A stretch of 64,000 bases of DNA, taken from the NCBI RefSeq assembly GCF_024204665.1, contig NZ_CP100355.1:3639451-3703450 (forward strand). Direction: 5' to 3'. Positions 43,096 through 50,943 of this stretch are shown piece by piece; within the stretch, counting starts at the first letter, position 1; each line of letters begins with the position of its first letter. The stretch is from Natronosalvus rutilus. GTDB lineage: Archaea > Halobacteriota > Halobacteria > Halobacteriales > Natrialbaceae. The notes beneath the pieces were generated by a model. That model searched no databases and was not told the DNA's origin. It was given only the letters and a program-made list of their open reading frames with translations. The translations under genes and the position numbers were made by a program.

Positions 43096-43597
43096 ACTCG
43101 ACTCCACCGAGGCAATCGGCAAAAAGCCAGTGGTCGCTCGAGCGCGAGTACGGTGCGGGTCGACGACGGCGGACAGCGGTAGCGGGACACGAATCGCGTC
43201 GTCGAATCCGGTGCTGGTACTCGTCTCTTGAGACCCCCTCGTCGCGTCCGAATCGGTAGCGGAGGTGGACGAATTCGATGTCGGCGTTCACCGAGCCTCT
43301 CTGCTGTCGAGGGCTCTCCGCCTCTCGTTCAGCCACTCGCGAGGTTTGGCTTCGATCCCGAACCGCCTACCAGTGCCATCGGCAGCAGTTCGGCACGTGT
43401 CAGGAAAGTAGCTATGAACGGTGCTAGAGAGGTCGGTCACGTCGTCTCGAGGAGGGCGGTACTTTCCAGCCCGTACGTTACACACCTATCCGTGTAACGC
43501 TCGAGCCACGACCGACCACCGTCGACGACACTAGTCCGGATACTAATCGGACGCGACGTCCGTTGGAGCGCGGTTTCGAACTAGCACCCCGGAAAAG
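43096..43597. other. Intergenic region with inverted repeats, no supported gene
   Basis: 502 bases between the starts and stops of two leftward genes. A 270-nt open frame in it encodes Arg/Pro/Ser-rich peptide without resemblance to anything. Inverted repeats occur at 43476-43499 and GTCCG-9 nt-CGGAC at 43534-43552. Confidence 0.5.
43476..43499. repeat. 8-bp inverted repeat CGTTACAC-8-GTGTAACG
   Basis: Perfect 8-bp arms with an 8-bp spacer. Lies about 100 bp past the stop of the SMC-like gene and 380 bp upstream of nurA, so it may be a hairpin at the 3' end of the former or an operator of the latter. Confidence 0.5.
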
Positions 43598-45544
43598 CTA
43601 GATCGACGTGATCCGCGTGTACTCTTCGTCCAGGGCGGCCGCATCCTCCGGAAGCAACGCCGTCACGAGCGTCTCCGCGTACTCGCTGAAGTAACCGACG
43701 AGTCGGGCGATCCGATTCGAGTCGATGGCCTCGAGTGAGTCCAACAGCATGAACGGCACCTCGTCGTACACCTCGTGGACCAGGTAGCCAGCCAGCGCGA
43801 ACACGAGCCCCGTCACTTCTCGCTCGCTCTCGCTCAGGTGATCGATCGTGTCCTCGTAGGTCCGCCCGTCGTCGGCCTGGCGGACGATGTGTAACTCGAA
43901 GACCGGACGGTCGACGCGCCGCCGTCCCTCCTTGACCGTCTGTTCGGTCCGTTCGATCCAGATGCGCTCGAGGTTCTCGTACTCGAGGACGTCGAGTACC
44001 GAGGCCATGTGCTCGTTGAACGCCTCGACCGACTCCCGCTCGATGCGATCGATCCGGGTCCGGAGGTCGGTGAGTCGCTCGGATGCTTGCTCTCGCTGTG
44101 CTCGCAGATCGTCGATGCGACCGATCTCGGTCTCGGCTTCCTCGATTTCGTCCTCGACGTCTGCGAGGTCGTCCTCCAGGCGGCCGACCTGGAACTCGAG
44201 TTCGGTCACCTCCTTCTGGTGATCGAGCGTTTCGCTCTCGCTCTCTTCCTCGAGTTCGTCGACCGTCGTCTCCAGGTCGTCGATCCCCTCCTGAAGTTCG
44301 GCCTCGCGCTCGTCGAGCGTCTCGAGCCGGTCGCGGCGTTGCTCGAGTTCGTTCTCCGTGCTCTCGATTCGCTGCGTCAGCGTCTGTCGGCGCTGGTTCG
44401 TCTCCCGTGCCTCCCGCAACGTCGCCTTCCGGTCGTCGATCTGGCGCCGGAGTTCGTTGCGTTCCTGGACGTGCTCCTGCCGGAGGGAGCGAAGGCGCTC
44501 GATCGTCGACTCGATCTGGTCGGTTTCGACCGTGGACCCGCACGTCCAGCAGATGGCCGTGTCGTCCTCGAGCAACTGTTCGGTCACCGCACCACCGTCG
44601 GTCTCGGACTGTTCGCCCTGTAACGCCTGCGTGATCCGCTGGTTCGTCCCCTCGAGCATCTCCTCGTTGAACTGGATGATGCTCTGCAACTGGTTCGTAC
44701 TCGAATCGAGCGTCGACCGCTGGTCGCGAAGCGTCTCGAGTTCCTGCTCGAGCGCGTCGGGATCCGTTTCGAAGCCGTCGGGAAGCTCCTCGAGTTCGTC
44801 CTGCATCTCCTCGAGTTCGGACTCGAGGGTCTCGATGCTCTGTTGTTCGGTCTCGCGCTGGAACTGGACGTCCTCCAGGTCGTTGCGCGCCGACTGGAGT
44901 TCGTCGAGTTTGGCCTCGAGTTCGTCGTCGTCGGTCTCGGATTCGTCCGCGCGCGAGGCCTCGAGGTCCGCGCGTCGTTCCTCGAGTTCGGCCTCCGTTT
45001 CCTCGATCTCCTTTCGGAGCGACTGGCGACGTTCCTCGAGCGAGGGAAGCGACGATTTGAGCGACGTGAGACGGTCGATTTCGTCGTCGAGGCGTCGTTT
45101 GTCCGCTTCGGCCTGGGAGATTTCGGCCTCGATCTCCTCGACGTCGACCGGCCGCATGATGACCTCGCGGAGGTCATCCTGCTGGCTGACGGCCTGGCGC
45201 GCGGTGTTCGACTCGAGCAGGAACGCGAAGAGGTTCGCCAGCGTCGGGTCCTCGAGATAGGGATCGCCCGAACTAACGATCCCCCCTTCTCGCCGTTCGA
45301 AGTGGCGCTCGTACGTTTCGCCCTCGAGCTCGAGCGTCACCGAGCCGTGGTCGGCGTCCGCCTTGAGGGAGACGCGGTCGCTTCCGAGTGCGCCCATGAT
45401 GGATCGAAGGAAGGAGGTTCGGTTCGTCGCGTTTCGCCCCGTGAGGACGTTCACGCCAGTCGTCAGTTCTACCGTCGTCGAGTCGATTCCGCCGATGTTT
45501 TCGACGGACACTCGTGGCTGTCCAGTCGTCTCGCCTGCGCTCAT
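43598..45544 (-). CDS. Archaea-specific SMC/Rad50-related ATPase (Sph3-like)
   Basis: 648 residues. N-terminal half-ATPase: GVNVLTGRNATNRTSFLRSI, at the Walker A place, reads GRNATNRTS instead of GxxxxGKST. Two long coiled-coil arms (about 165-330 and 350-545) surround a central CWTCG, a CxxC that looks like a Rad50 zinc hook. C-terminal half: LSESEREVTGLVFAL (signature) and FMLLDSLEAID (Walker B, with Ser replacing the catalytic Glu). It resembles the haloarchaeal protein encoded next to rdfA (Sph3, from memory). Role: chromosome or membrane organisation linked to cell shape, inferred. ATG 45544 follows the TATA box; a start at 45580 would lie beyond it. Confidence 0.85.
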   Translation of the reverse strand: MSAGETTGQPRVSVENIGGIDSTTVELTTGVNVLTGRNATNRTSFLRSIMGALGSDRVSLKADADHGSVTLELEGETYERHFERREGGIVSSGDPYLEDPTLANLFAFLLESNTARQAVSQQDDLREVIMRPVDVEEIEAEISQAEADKRRLDDEIDRLTSLKSSLPSLEERRQSLRKEIEETEAELEERRADLEASRADESETDDDELEAKLDELQSARNDLEDVQFQRETEQQSIETLESELEEMQDELEELPDGFETDPDALEQELETLRDQRSTLDSSTNQLQSIIQFNEEMLEGTNQRITQALQGEQSETDGGAVTEQLLEDDTAICWTCGSTVETDQIESTIERLRSLRQEHVQERNELRRQIDDRKATLREARETNQRRQTLTQRIESTENELEQRRDRLETLDEREAELQEGIDDLETTVDELEEESESETLDHQKEVTELEFQVGRLEDDLADVEDEIEEAETEIGRIDDLRAQREQASERLTDLRTRIDRIERESVEAFNEHMASVLDVLEYENLERIWIERTEQTVKEGRRRVDRPVFELHIVRQADDGRTYEDTIDHLSESEREVTGLVFALAGYLVHEVYDEVPFMLLDSLEAIDSNRIARLVGYFSEYAETLVTALLPEDAAALDEEYTRITSI

Positions 45545-45546
45545 TG

Positions 45547-45575
45547 GCCCCACTTGGGGCACCACGTATTTATAT
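45547..45575 (-). promoter_or_regulatory. Promoter and inverted repeat of the SMC-like gene
   Basis: On the minus strand, CATATAAATAC (45567-45577) is a strong TATA box 27 nt upstream of ATG 45544. Between it and the start lies GCCCCA-ag-TGGGGC (45547-45560), overlapping the transcription start, a repressor-type operator position. The box shows the gene has its own promoter despite following rdfA. Confidence 0.6.
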
Positions 45576-45674
45576 GCCATCGTCTATCGCCCGCGTCGGG
45601 CGACCAGCGGTCGTTGGCTCTGGGTCCTGGTCACTCGGAGGGGCCGGTCGACCACACGTGACAGAACCGGTCGA

Positions 45675-46271
45675 TCACTCGCGACAGCGACAGCCGCCGC
45701 GCTCGAGGAACGTCGCGACGTCGTACTGCTCCCCGCACTCCTCACAGAGGACGTTCACGTCGACGAGCACCGACACGGAACCGCTCTCGAGGAGGTCCGT
45801 CTCCCGATATCGCTTCACGGTGTCCTCCGTGACCGCGGTCAACCGACTCGAGAGTCGCTGGATGGACGCCGCATCCCGCTCGAGACGGTCCCCCGGACTC
45901 GTCTGGCTCGAGGGCCCTTCGAGTTCCCGGTCGCTCGTCAGGTAGGTGTGAATCGCCTGGTGGGAGACGAACTCCCGGCGAAGCGCGTCGACGTCGATGC
46001 CGGCTCGCTCGAGTTCGCGTTCGGCCTGGGTTCGCATTCCGGCGCTCACGTCGTCGTCGGTGAGAAGTCGGTACGTGTTCTCGACTTCGCCGTCGAGTGG
46101 CGACAGACCGGCGCGAGCCATCCGTTCGCCGAGGAGACGTTCGTTGAATCGCGTGGCCAGCGTGCGAAGGCTCTCCCGTTCGTATCCCTTTCCGAGCCAG
46201 CGCTGCTCGAGTTCGAGTCCGAGGCTTTCGAGGTCGTAGGTCTCGAGCAGACGAGCGACCTTAGTCGGCAT
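45675..46271 (-). CDS. rdfA: Rod-determining factor RdfA
   Basis: 198 residues, soluble. N-terminal ~100 residues are helical (KVARLLETYDLESLGLELEQRW, GYERESLRTLATRFNERLL), and the C-terminus has a zinc-finger-like VLCEECGEQYDV...GGCRCRE (CxxC...CxC). This is the layout of RdfA, described in Haloferax volcanii as needed for rod-shaped cells and encoded beside an SMC-like gene, as here. A purine-rich AGGAGG lies ~8 nt upstream of the ATG. Molecular action unknown. Confidence 0.85.
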   Translation of the reverse strand: MPTKVARLLETYDLESLGLELEQRWLGKGYERESLRTLATRFNERLLGERMARAGLSPLDGEVENTYRLLTDDDVSAGMRTQAERELERAGIDVDALRREFVSHQAIHTYLTSDRELEGPSSQTSPGDRLERDAASIQRLSSRLTAVTEDTVKRYRETDLLESGSVSVLVDVNVLCEECGEQYDVATFLERGGCRCRE

Positions 46272-46345
46272 GCGTTCTCCGCCTCCTGACGGGTCGGTCG
46301 ATCATTACCGGGTATGGGTGTGTCCGGTACGTGAAAGTATCGGCT

Positions 46346-46401
46346 GGGACGTGGTCAGCGAAGTCGCGTGGCCGAGACGTGGTTAGTGAGATCGTGTATC
46401 G
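46346..46401. repeat. Two imperfect 28-bp tandem repeats
   Basis: 46346-46373 and 46374-46401 share about 19 of 28 positions, notably GACGTGGTxAGxGA. They lie between rdfA (start at 46271) and the end of the DUF3006 gene, about 75 bp upstream of the rdfA start. Confidence 0.4.
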
Positions 46402-46473
46402 AAGCCAGGAGCCTTCCAGGCAGAGACGTGTGAAAAAGTAGAGACGAGTGTCGAACGAGGCGATTTTTGATAG

Positions 46474-46815
46474 TTAGTCCCGATCCGGGAGCCGATCGGA
46501 GAGCCGGTCGAAGCGATCCCGCAGTCGATCGCGACGGTCGGCCTCCTCGTCCGGCCGATACCGCATCTCGCGTACTGCTCCGTCCCCGAGAACGACCTCG
46601 AAGACGGCCCCCTCGTGGCGACCGTCCTCGGGGAGTGACTCGAGGTCGAGTTCGAGCTGTCGGCGTTTGATTTCGTCTTCGCCGTGCTCGTCGTCATCGT
46701 CTACGTATTCACCTTCGCCTTCGTCGCCGGCCTCGGACTCGGACTCGAGCAGCACTACGGCAACCGAATCGTCGATGATGCGGTCGAGCACGGCGGTGAC
46801 AGTAGAGGTGGTCAT
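46474..46815 (-). CDS. DUF3006-domain protein beside a ComEC-type hydrolase
   Basis: 113 residues, acidic. Starts TVTAVLDRIIDDSVAVVLLESESE, the DUF3006 core, interrupted by an Asp/Glu insert (about 28-48), then ends in an Arg/Asp-rich helix. Its ATG overlaps the stop of the hydrolase gene (ATGA), the standard neighbour of DUF3006 in many bacteria and archaea. Function of the domain is unknown; it may modulate the hydrolase. Confidence 0.8.
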   Translation of the reverse strand: MTTSTVTAVLDRIIDDSVAVVLLESESEAGDEGEGEYVDDDDEHGEDEIKRRQLELDLESLPEDGRHEGAVFEVVLGDGAVREMRYRPDEEADRRDRLRDRFDRLSDRLPDRD

Positions 46816-47912
46816 GGCAGTGCTACCGCCTCCGTCGGGAATCCGCTTACGCGTCGCGGTAATCGCTCGGTTTCCCTCGTTTCCTCGGTCGCTTCCTCCT
46901 CGCTCGAGAACTCCTCGAGGAGAACGTACCCATCCGTTGGACCTGAACGCTGCGCCTGGACCACGACCGACTCGCCGTCCGTGGTGACGACCACGTGTCC
47001 GTGAACGCCCGTCCAGTAGGTCTCGATTCCGCGCTCGCCGAACGCCGCGAGCACCTCGTCGTGTGGGTGACCGTACTGGCTCTCGAGGGGAGCCGAGACG
47101 ACCGTCACGTCGGGACCGACCACGTCGAGAAACGCCGACGACGAACTGGTCGACGACCCGTGGTGACCCGTCTGGTAAATCTCCGCTTCGAGGTCGTCAC
47201 CGTGGCGCTCGACCAGACGCGACTCGACCGAGCGCTCGGCGTCGCCGGTCGTCAGGTAGGAGACGTCGCCGTAGGTCACTGTCAGGACGACGCTATTGTC
47301 GTTAAGTCCGTCGCCGTCGTCCGGACCCTCGGCCGGCGGGTTGTAGAACTCGATTTCCGCCTCACCGAAGTCGACGGCGTCCCCTTCCCGAACCTGAAAG
47401 AGGTCGACGTCGTGTTCCTCGACGGCGTCCAGGTAGCGCTCGTAGGTCCCGCTCGTCGAGACGACGCCGGAGTCGTAGATGGCGCCGACGCCGTCACCGT
47501 TCGTCTCGAAGTGCTCGATCACCGCGGCGTGGCCGCCGATGTGGTCGGCGTGGGCGTGGGTCGCCACGAGGTGGTCGACGCGGTCGATTCCCTGCTCCTC
47601 GAGGTAGGCGATGACCTGCTCGCCGTCGTCCCGCCAGTCACCGCTGTCGACGAGCATCGTCTCCCCCGAGGGCTCGATCAGCAGGGTCGCGTCGGCCTGT
47701 CCGACGTCGATGTGGTGGATCTCGAGTGTGCCCGCCTTCCGCTCCGATTCGTCATCGTTGGAGTGATCGTCGCCGTCGTCGAGTTCGCCGCCGTCGTCAC
47801 CGCCTCCACCATCGACGTCTCGAGGGCCCGTCGATGTCTCGAAATCGAGACAACCGCCGGTAACGAGCACGACGACGACGAGCATCAAAAGCAGGAGACG
47901 AACAGGTCGCAC
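46812..47912 (-). CDS. ComEC/Rec2-type metallo-beta-lactamase-fold lipoprotein
   Basis: 366 residues. Starts with a hydrophobic signal and lipobox (LLLMLVVVVLVTGGC, Cys about 21) and a Gly/Asp-rich linker. The core is an MBL domain like the C-terminal part of ComEC: HHIDVGQADATLLIEP, the metal ligands VATHAHADHIGGH, and VVLTVTYGDVSYLTTGDAE and TGHHGSSTSSSSAF. Free-standing ComEC-MBL lipoproteins probably cleave extracellular nucleic acid or another phosphodiester. No ComEC channel domain is fused. Paired with DUF3006. Confidence 0.88.
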   Translation of the reverse strand: MRPVRLLLLMLVVVVLVTGGCLDFETSTGPRDVDGGGGDDGGELDDGDDHSNDDESERKAGTLEIHHIDVGQADATLLIEPSGETMLVDSGDWRDDGEQVIAYLEEQGIDRVDHLVATHAHADHIGGHAAVIEHFETNGDGVGAIYDSGVVSTSGTYERYLDAVEEHDVDLFQVREGDAVDFGEAEIEFYNPPAEGPDDGDGLNDNSVVLTVTYGDVSYLTTGDAERSVESRLVERHGDDLEAEIYQTGHHGSSTSSSSAFLDVVGPDVTVVSAPLESQYGHPHDEVLAAFGERGIETYWTGVHGHVVVTTDGESVVVQAQRSGPTDGYVLLEEFSSEEEATEETRETERLPRRVSGFPTEAVALP

Positions 47913-47974
47913 GCGTCATCCTTCGATTCGAACGCATATGGACCTTGTCGTCACCGCAGGACGGTTCCGCGGTG

Positions 47975-48346
47975 CTACCAGTCGACGCTCAGCGTGCCGT
48001 CGCCGTGTGGATCCGGCGCAATCTCTTCGTCCGTCCGGCGATCGATCACGTGGATACAGCCCTGGTCTTTCTTCGCCGGGCAGATCTCTGCGGCGCGGAC
48101 GTTGTCCTCGAGGTCGTCCTCGCCGATGAAGTACGAATTCGGCCGCGCGAGACTCGTCTGGAGGTCCATCTCCCAGTTGTCGCTTACCTCGGCGCACTTG
48201 CCCGCGCCGAAGCACTTGTTCGCCTCGAAGATGATCTTGTAGGGCTTGTCCTCGATTGGCGGCCCGTCGCTCGAGCCGACGTCGCTGGGGCGAGGCCGTC
48301 CATCGGTCCCATCGGTTTCAGCGGTCTCGTCGGGTGCGTCGCTCAT
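47975..48346 (-). CDS. Ferredoxin-like iron-sulfur protein
   Basis: 123 residues. After a ~38-residue acidic leader the fold starts PYKIIFEANKCFGAGKCAEV, followed by AAEICPAKKDQGCIHVID. The four Cys (CxxxxxC, CPxxxxxxC) suit a single [4Fe-4S] or [3Fe-4S] cluster in the Fer4_13/15 style, rather than the plant-type [2Fe-2S] ferredoxin dominant in haloarchaea. The redox partner is unknown. ATG 48346 chosen because the upstream frame is Arg-rich and unlike a leader. Confidence 0.82.
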   Translation of the reverse strand: MSDAPDETAETDGTDGRPRPSDVGSSDGPPIEDKPYKIIFEANKCFGAGKCAEVSDNWEMDLQTSLARPNSYFIGEDDLEDNVRAAEICPAKKDQGCIHVIDRRTDEEIAPDPHGDGTLSVDW

Positions 48347-48469
48347 ATCGTCACCTCGGGAGGGGACGGTCTTTCGCGTTACGGTTGTCCGGTGCTGTTC
48401 GGTGTCGCTCGGTGCCCGGCGCCGCTCGGTGTCCAGTGGCGGCACGGGTGCCCGATGTGGAAACCGAAT

Positions 48470-48985
48470 TTAGCGGTCGACGGACACCGACTCGAGAACG
48501 ATGTCGCGTTTTGGTTTGTCGTTCCCGTCGGTTTCCACGGAACCGATCTCGCGAACGACATCCATCCCGTCGGTCACTTCGCCGAAGACCGAGTGGCGAC
48601 CGTCGAGGTGTGGCGTCGCGTCGAGGGTGATGAAGAACTGCGAGCCGTTCGTGTTCGGCCCGGCGTTGGCCATCGAGAGGGTGCCGGGGCCGTCGTGGGT
48701 GAGGTCGTCGTGGAACTCGTCGTCGAAGGTGTAGCCGGGGCCGCCGCGACCGGTGCCGGTCGGGTCGCCGCCCTGGATCATGAACCCCTCGATGACGCGG
48801 TGGAACGGCACGTCGTCGTACAGCGGTTCGTCGGTGACGCGCTCGTCGGTCTCCGGATCGGTCCACTCGCGCTCGCCCGTCGCGAGGCCGATGAAGTTCC
48901 CGACCGTTCGGGGCGCTCGCTCTTCGAACAGTTCGACGGTGATGTCGCCCTCGCTCGTGTGAAGCGTCGCTGTTGGATTTGCCAT
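48470..48985 (-). CDS. Cyclophilin-type peptidyl-prolyl isomerase
   Basis: 171 residues, full length for an archaeal cyclophilin. Catalytic-site residues are seen in [29 protein letters not shown] (Phe-His-Arg and Gln-Gly-Gly-Asp) and [25 protein letters not shown]. It speeds proline isomerisation during folding in the cytoplasm (no signal peptide). Start ATG 48985 ([10 protein letters not shown]) follows the family; an open frame upstream has no resemblance. Confidence 0.95.
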   Translation of the reverse strand: MANPTATLHTSEGDITVELFEERAPRTVGNFIGLATGEREWTDPETDERVTDEPLYDDVPFHRVIEGFMIQGGDPTGTGRGGPGYTFDDEFHDDLTHDGPGTLSMANAGPNTNGSQFFITLDATPHLDGRHSVFGEVTDGMDVVREIGSVETDGNDKPKRDIVLESVSVDR

Positions 48986-49078
48986 ACCACGGCCGACGAG
49001 GGGCGTGGTGAAAACAGTGGTGGTCTCGAGGCGACGGGCGCGCAGTATTCGCGCGTAGTCCCGTCGATCCACGGGAGG

Positions 49079-49151
49079 TCAGAACGCGCACAACTCCTCG
49101 AGCACGGCCGCCGCGCGCCCATCATCGACGACCGCGCGGACGGGCGCGCTC
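49079..49151 (-). pseudogene. Displaced copy of the 3' end of the TrpD2-like gene
   Basis: Minus strand reads ...RAVVDDGRAAAVLEELCAF-stop, matching the last ~20 codons of the gene at 49777-50841 (RAVIDDGSAAAVLEELRAF). DNA matches 49777-49845 with about five substitutions and a 4-base insertion in 73 positions. There is no gene body attached; to its right begins the truncated antitoxin. Confidence 0.8.
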
Positions 49152-49283
49152 TCGTTCGGCAAAGCGAGAGAACTCGCCGGACGCTCGCCGGACGACTTTG
49201 CCGCCCTGCTCGGCGATCGCGGCGTCGAGCGCCACTACACCGACGCCGAACTCGAAGAGGATCTTTCGTATGGCCTCGAGTGA
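49152..49283 (+). pseudogene. Truncated UPF0175-family antitoxin
   Basis: In frame up to TGA 49281 the strand encodes LSFGKARELAGRSPDDFAALLGDRG followed by HYTDAELEEDLSYGLE, the C-terminal half of a UPF0175 antitoxin. The N-terminal half is absent: the coding similarity stops where the TrpD2-like tail begins, at ~49152. The toxin start overlaps its last 14 nt in the normal way. Without its N-terminal DNA-binding part it is unlikely to autoregulate. Confidence 0.75.
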
Positions 49284-49773
49284 GGTCGTCGTCGCAGATA
49301 CTTCGCCGATTCTCAATCTGGAGCTCATCGATCGAACGGCGTGTCTCCGTCGACAGTTCGAGGCGATCACGATCCCATCTGCTGTACGCGACGAACTGCT
49401 GGTTGGACAGCGAAAACGTGAACAACTCGAGACGGTCCTCGAATCGTCGTTCGTCACCGTCGAGTCGGCCAGGCGGACCGATCTGGTCAGAGAGTTTCGA
49501 GCCGAACTCGACCGGGGCGAATCGGAGGCACTCGCACTCGCAATCGATCGGGAAGCTGATCTCGTGCTGATCGATGAACGCGACGGACGTCAGGTAGCCC
49601 GTCGCCACGACCTTCGCGTGACCGGTGTCGTGGGGTTGCTGATTCGAGCCGCACGAAGCGACCGCCTCTCGATCGAGACCGCGCTTGCGTCGCTTCGCGA
49701 GGTAGGCTTCTGGATCGACGACGACCTCGTTCAGCGAGTGATTGACGCCGTCGAGGCCGAAACAGGTTACTAG
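49270..49773 (+). CDS. DUF3368/PIN-domain toxin (VapC-like)
   Basis: 167 residues. The PIN core starts VVVADTSPILNLELID (first Asp), has the conserved Glu in LDRGESEALALA, and LVLIDERDGRQVA supplies further acidic residues that bind Mg2+. DUF3368 proteins pair with UPF0175 antitoxins and are thought to be ribonucleases. Here only the antitoxin's C-terminal half remains, so the toxin either is inactive, is silent or is controlled by another antitoxin. ATG 49270. Flanked by two copies of the TrpD2-like 3' end. Confidence 0.85.
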   Translation: MASSEVVVADTSPILNLELIDRTACLRRQFEAITIPSAVRDELLVGQRKREQLETVLESSFVTVESARRTDLVREFRAELDRGESEALALAIDREADLVLIDERDGRQVARRHDLRVTGVVGLLIRAARSDRLSIETALASLREVGFWIDDDLVQRVIDAVEAETGY

Positions 49774-49776
49774 AAT

Positions 49777-50841
49777 TCAGAACGCGCGCAACTCCTCGAG
49801 CACGGCCGCCGCGCTCCCGTCGTCGATGACCGCGCGGGCGCGCTCGAGGCCGTCCTCAAGGCCGTCCACGTCGTCGCGGGCGAACATCCGGAACGCGGCG
49901 TTGAGCGCGACGGCGTCGGCGAAGTGGTCGTCACGCTCGCCAGCGAGGACCGCCTCGGTGATCGCCGCGGAGTCGGCGTCGACGTCGTCGACGGCGAGGT
50001 CGTCGTTCTCCATCTCCATGCCGTACTCGGCGGTTTCGATTTCGAAGTCGTCGAACTCGCCGGCTCGCCAGTCGGCGACTTTCGTGTACCCGGGGCGGAT
50101 GTCGTCGTAGCCCTCCATTCCCTGGAACATGACGACGCGGGAGAACTCGAGCGCCTCGCTCTCGGCGACCAGGTCGCACGTCTTCTTCGCGAACGCCAGG
50201 TGGTAGAACGAGCCGAGGTGGACGTCGGCGTTGGCCGGGTTGGCGACGGTCTCGATGGTGTTGACGAACGTTCGAACGCCCATCTGATCGCGACGGTCGT
50301 ACAGCGCGTGGACGCCGGGGTTGAAGGCTGGCTGGTAGTAGAAGCCGAAGCCGGTCTCGTCGACCATGTCGGCCGACTCGTCGGACTCGAGGTCCGTCCG
50401 GACGCCAAGTTTGTCGAGGACGTGCTTGTACGCCGTCGCCTTCTGGGTGGGGACGCGGTCGCCGGAGTGGGTCACGACCGGGGTTCCCGCGGCGGCGGCG
50501 ACGATGCCAGCGGCCACGCCGAGCACGGCCGTGGTGTGCTTGCCGTCGTAGTTCGCTCCGCAGTCGACGGGGGCGCAGTCGGGTTCGGCCGTCACGACGC
50601 TCTCCTCGCGCATGACGTCGGTGAAGGCCGCCAGCTCCTCGGGCGTGTTCTTCTTCCAGCGATTCGCCAGCCAGAACGCCCCCAGCGTGGTCGGGTCGGG
50701 TTCGTCGGCGAGAATCCGCCGGAACGCCTCTCGAGCCTGCTCGCGGGTCATGTCGTCGGCGGATTTGGGTCCGGAGCCGACGATTTCGGTCATCAGGCGC
50801 TTCAGCGGCCACTCGCCGAAGTCCTGGGTAGCCTGGGCCAT
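49777..50841 (-). CDS. TrpD2-like glycosyltransferase-fold protein (anthranilate phosphoribosyltransferase family)
   Basis: 354 residues. The helical N-domain (LKRLMTEIVGSGPKSADDMTREQAREAFRRIL) and the C-domain topology (GIVAAAAGTPVVTHSGDRVPTQKATAYKHVLDKLG) match the TrpD superfamily. But the phosphoribosyl-pyrophosphate loop GTGGDxxxTFNxS of true TrpD is replaced by VDCGANYDGKHTTAV, as in the TrpD2/YbiB branch, which binds DNA or RNA instead of making tryptophan. Annotating it as TrpD would be risky. Its 3' end is duplicated at 49079-49151. Confidence 0.75.
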   Translation of the reverse strand: MAQATQDFGEWPLKRLMTEIVGSGPKSADDMTREQAREAFRRILADEPDPTTLGAFWLANRWKKNTPEELAAFTDVMREESVVTAEPDCAPVDCGANYDGKHTTAVLGVAAGIVAAAAGTPVVTHSGDRVPTQKATAYKHVLDKLGVRTDLESDESADMVDETGFGFYYQPAFNPGVHALYDRRDQMGVRTFVNTIETVANPANADVHLGSFYHLAFAKKTCDLVAESEALEFSRVVMFQGMEGYDDIRPGYTKVADWRAGEFDDFEIETAEYGMEMENDDLAVDDVDADSAAITEAVLAGERDDHFADAVALNAAFRMFARDDVDGLEDGLERARAVIDDGSAAAVLEELRAF

Positions 50842-50943
50842 GGCTCGAGGTTGGGATGGGTCGGGGAAAAACCTCCCGTTTGGTCCGGTCGAAGCGGAAT
50901 CGTCACCGAACGGAAACGCCGGCGGCGAACGACCCGAAACTGC

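Noticed and set aside
43228-43497. 89-codon frame in the nurA/SMC gap
   Set aside because: Arg/Pro/Ser-rich, begins and ends without signals, and overlaps inverted repeats; no domain.
47945-49570. 541-codon plus-strand frame across ferredoxin, cyclophilin and the toxin region
   Set aside because: Crosses several real genes in a wrong frame; low complexity and no family resemblance.
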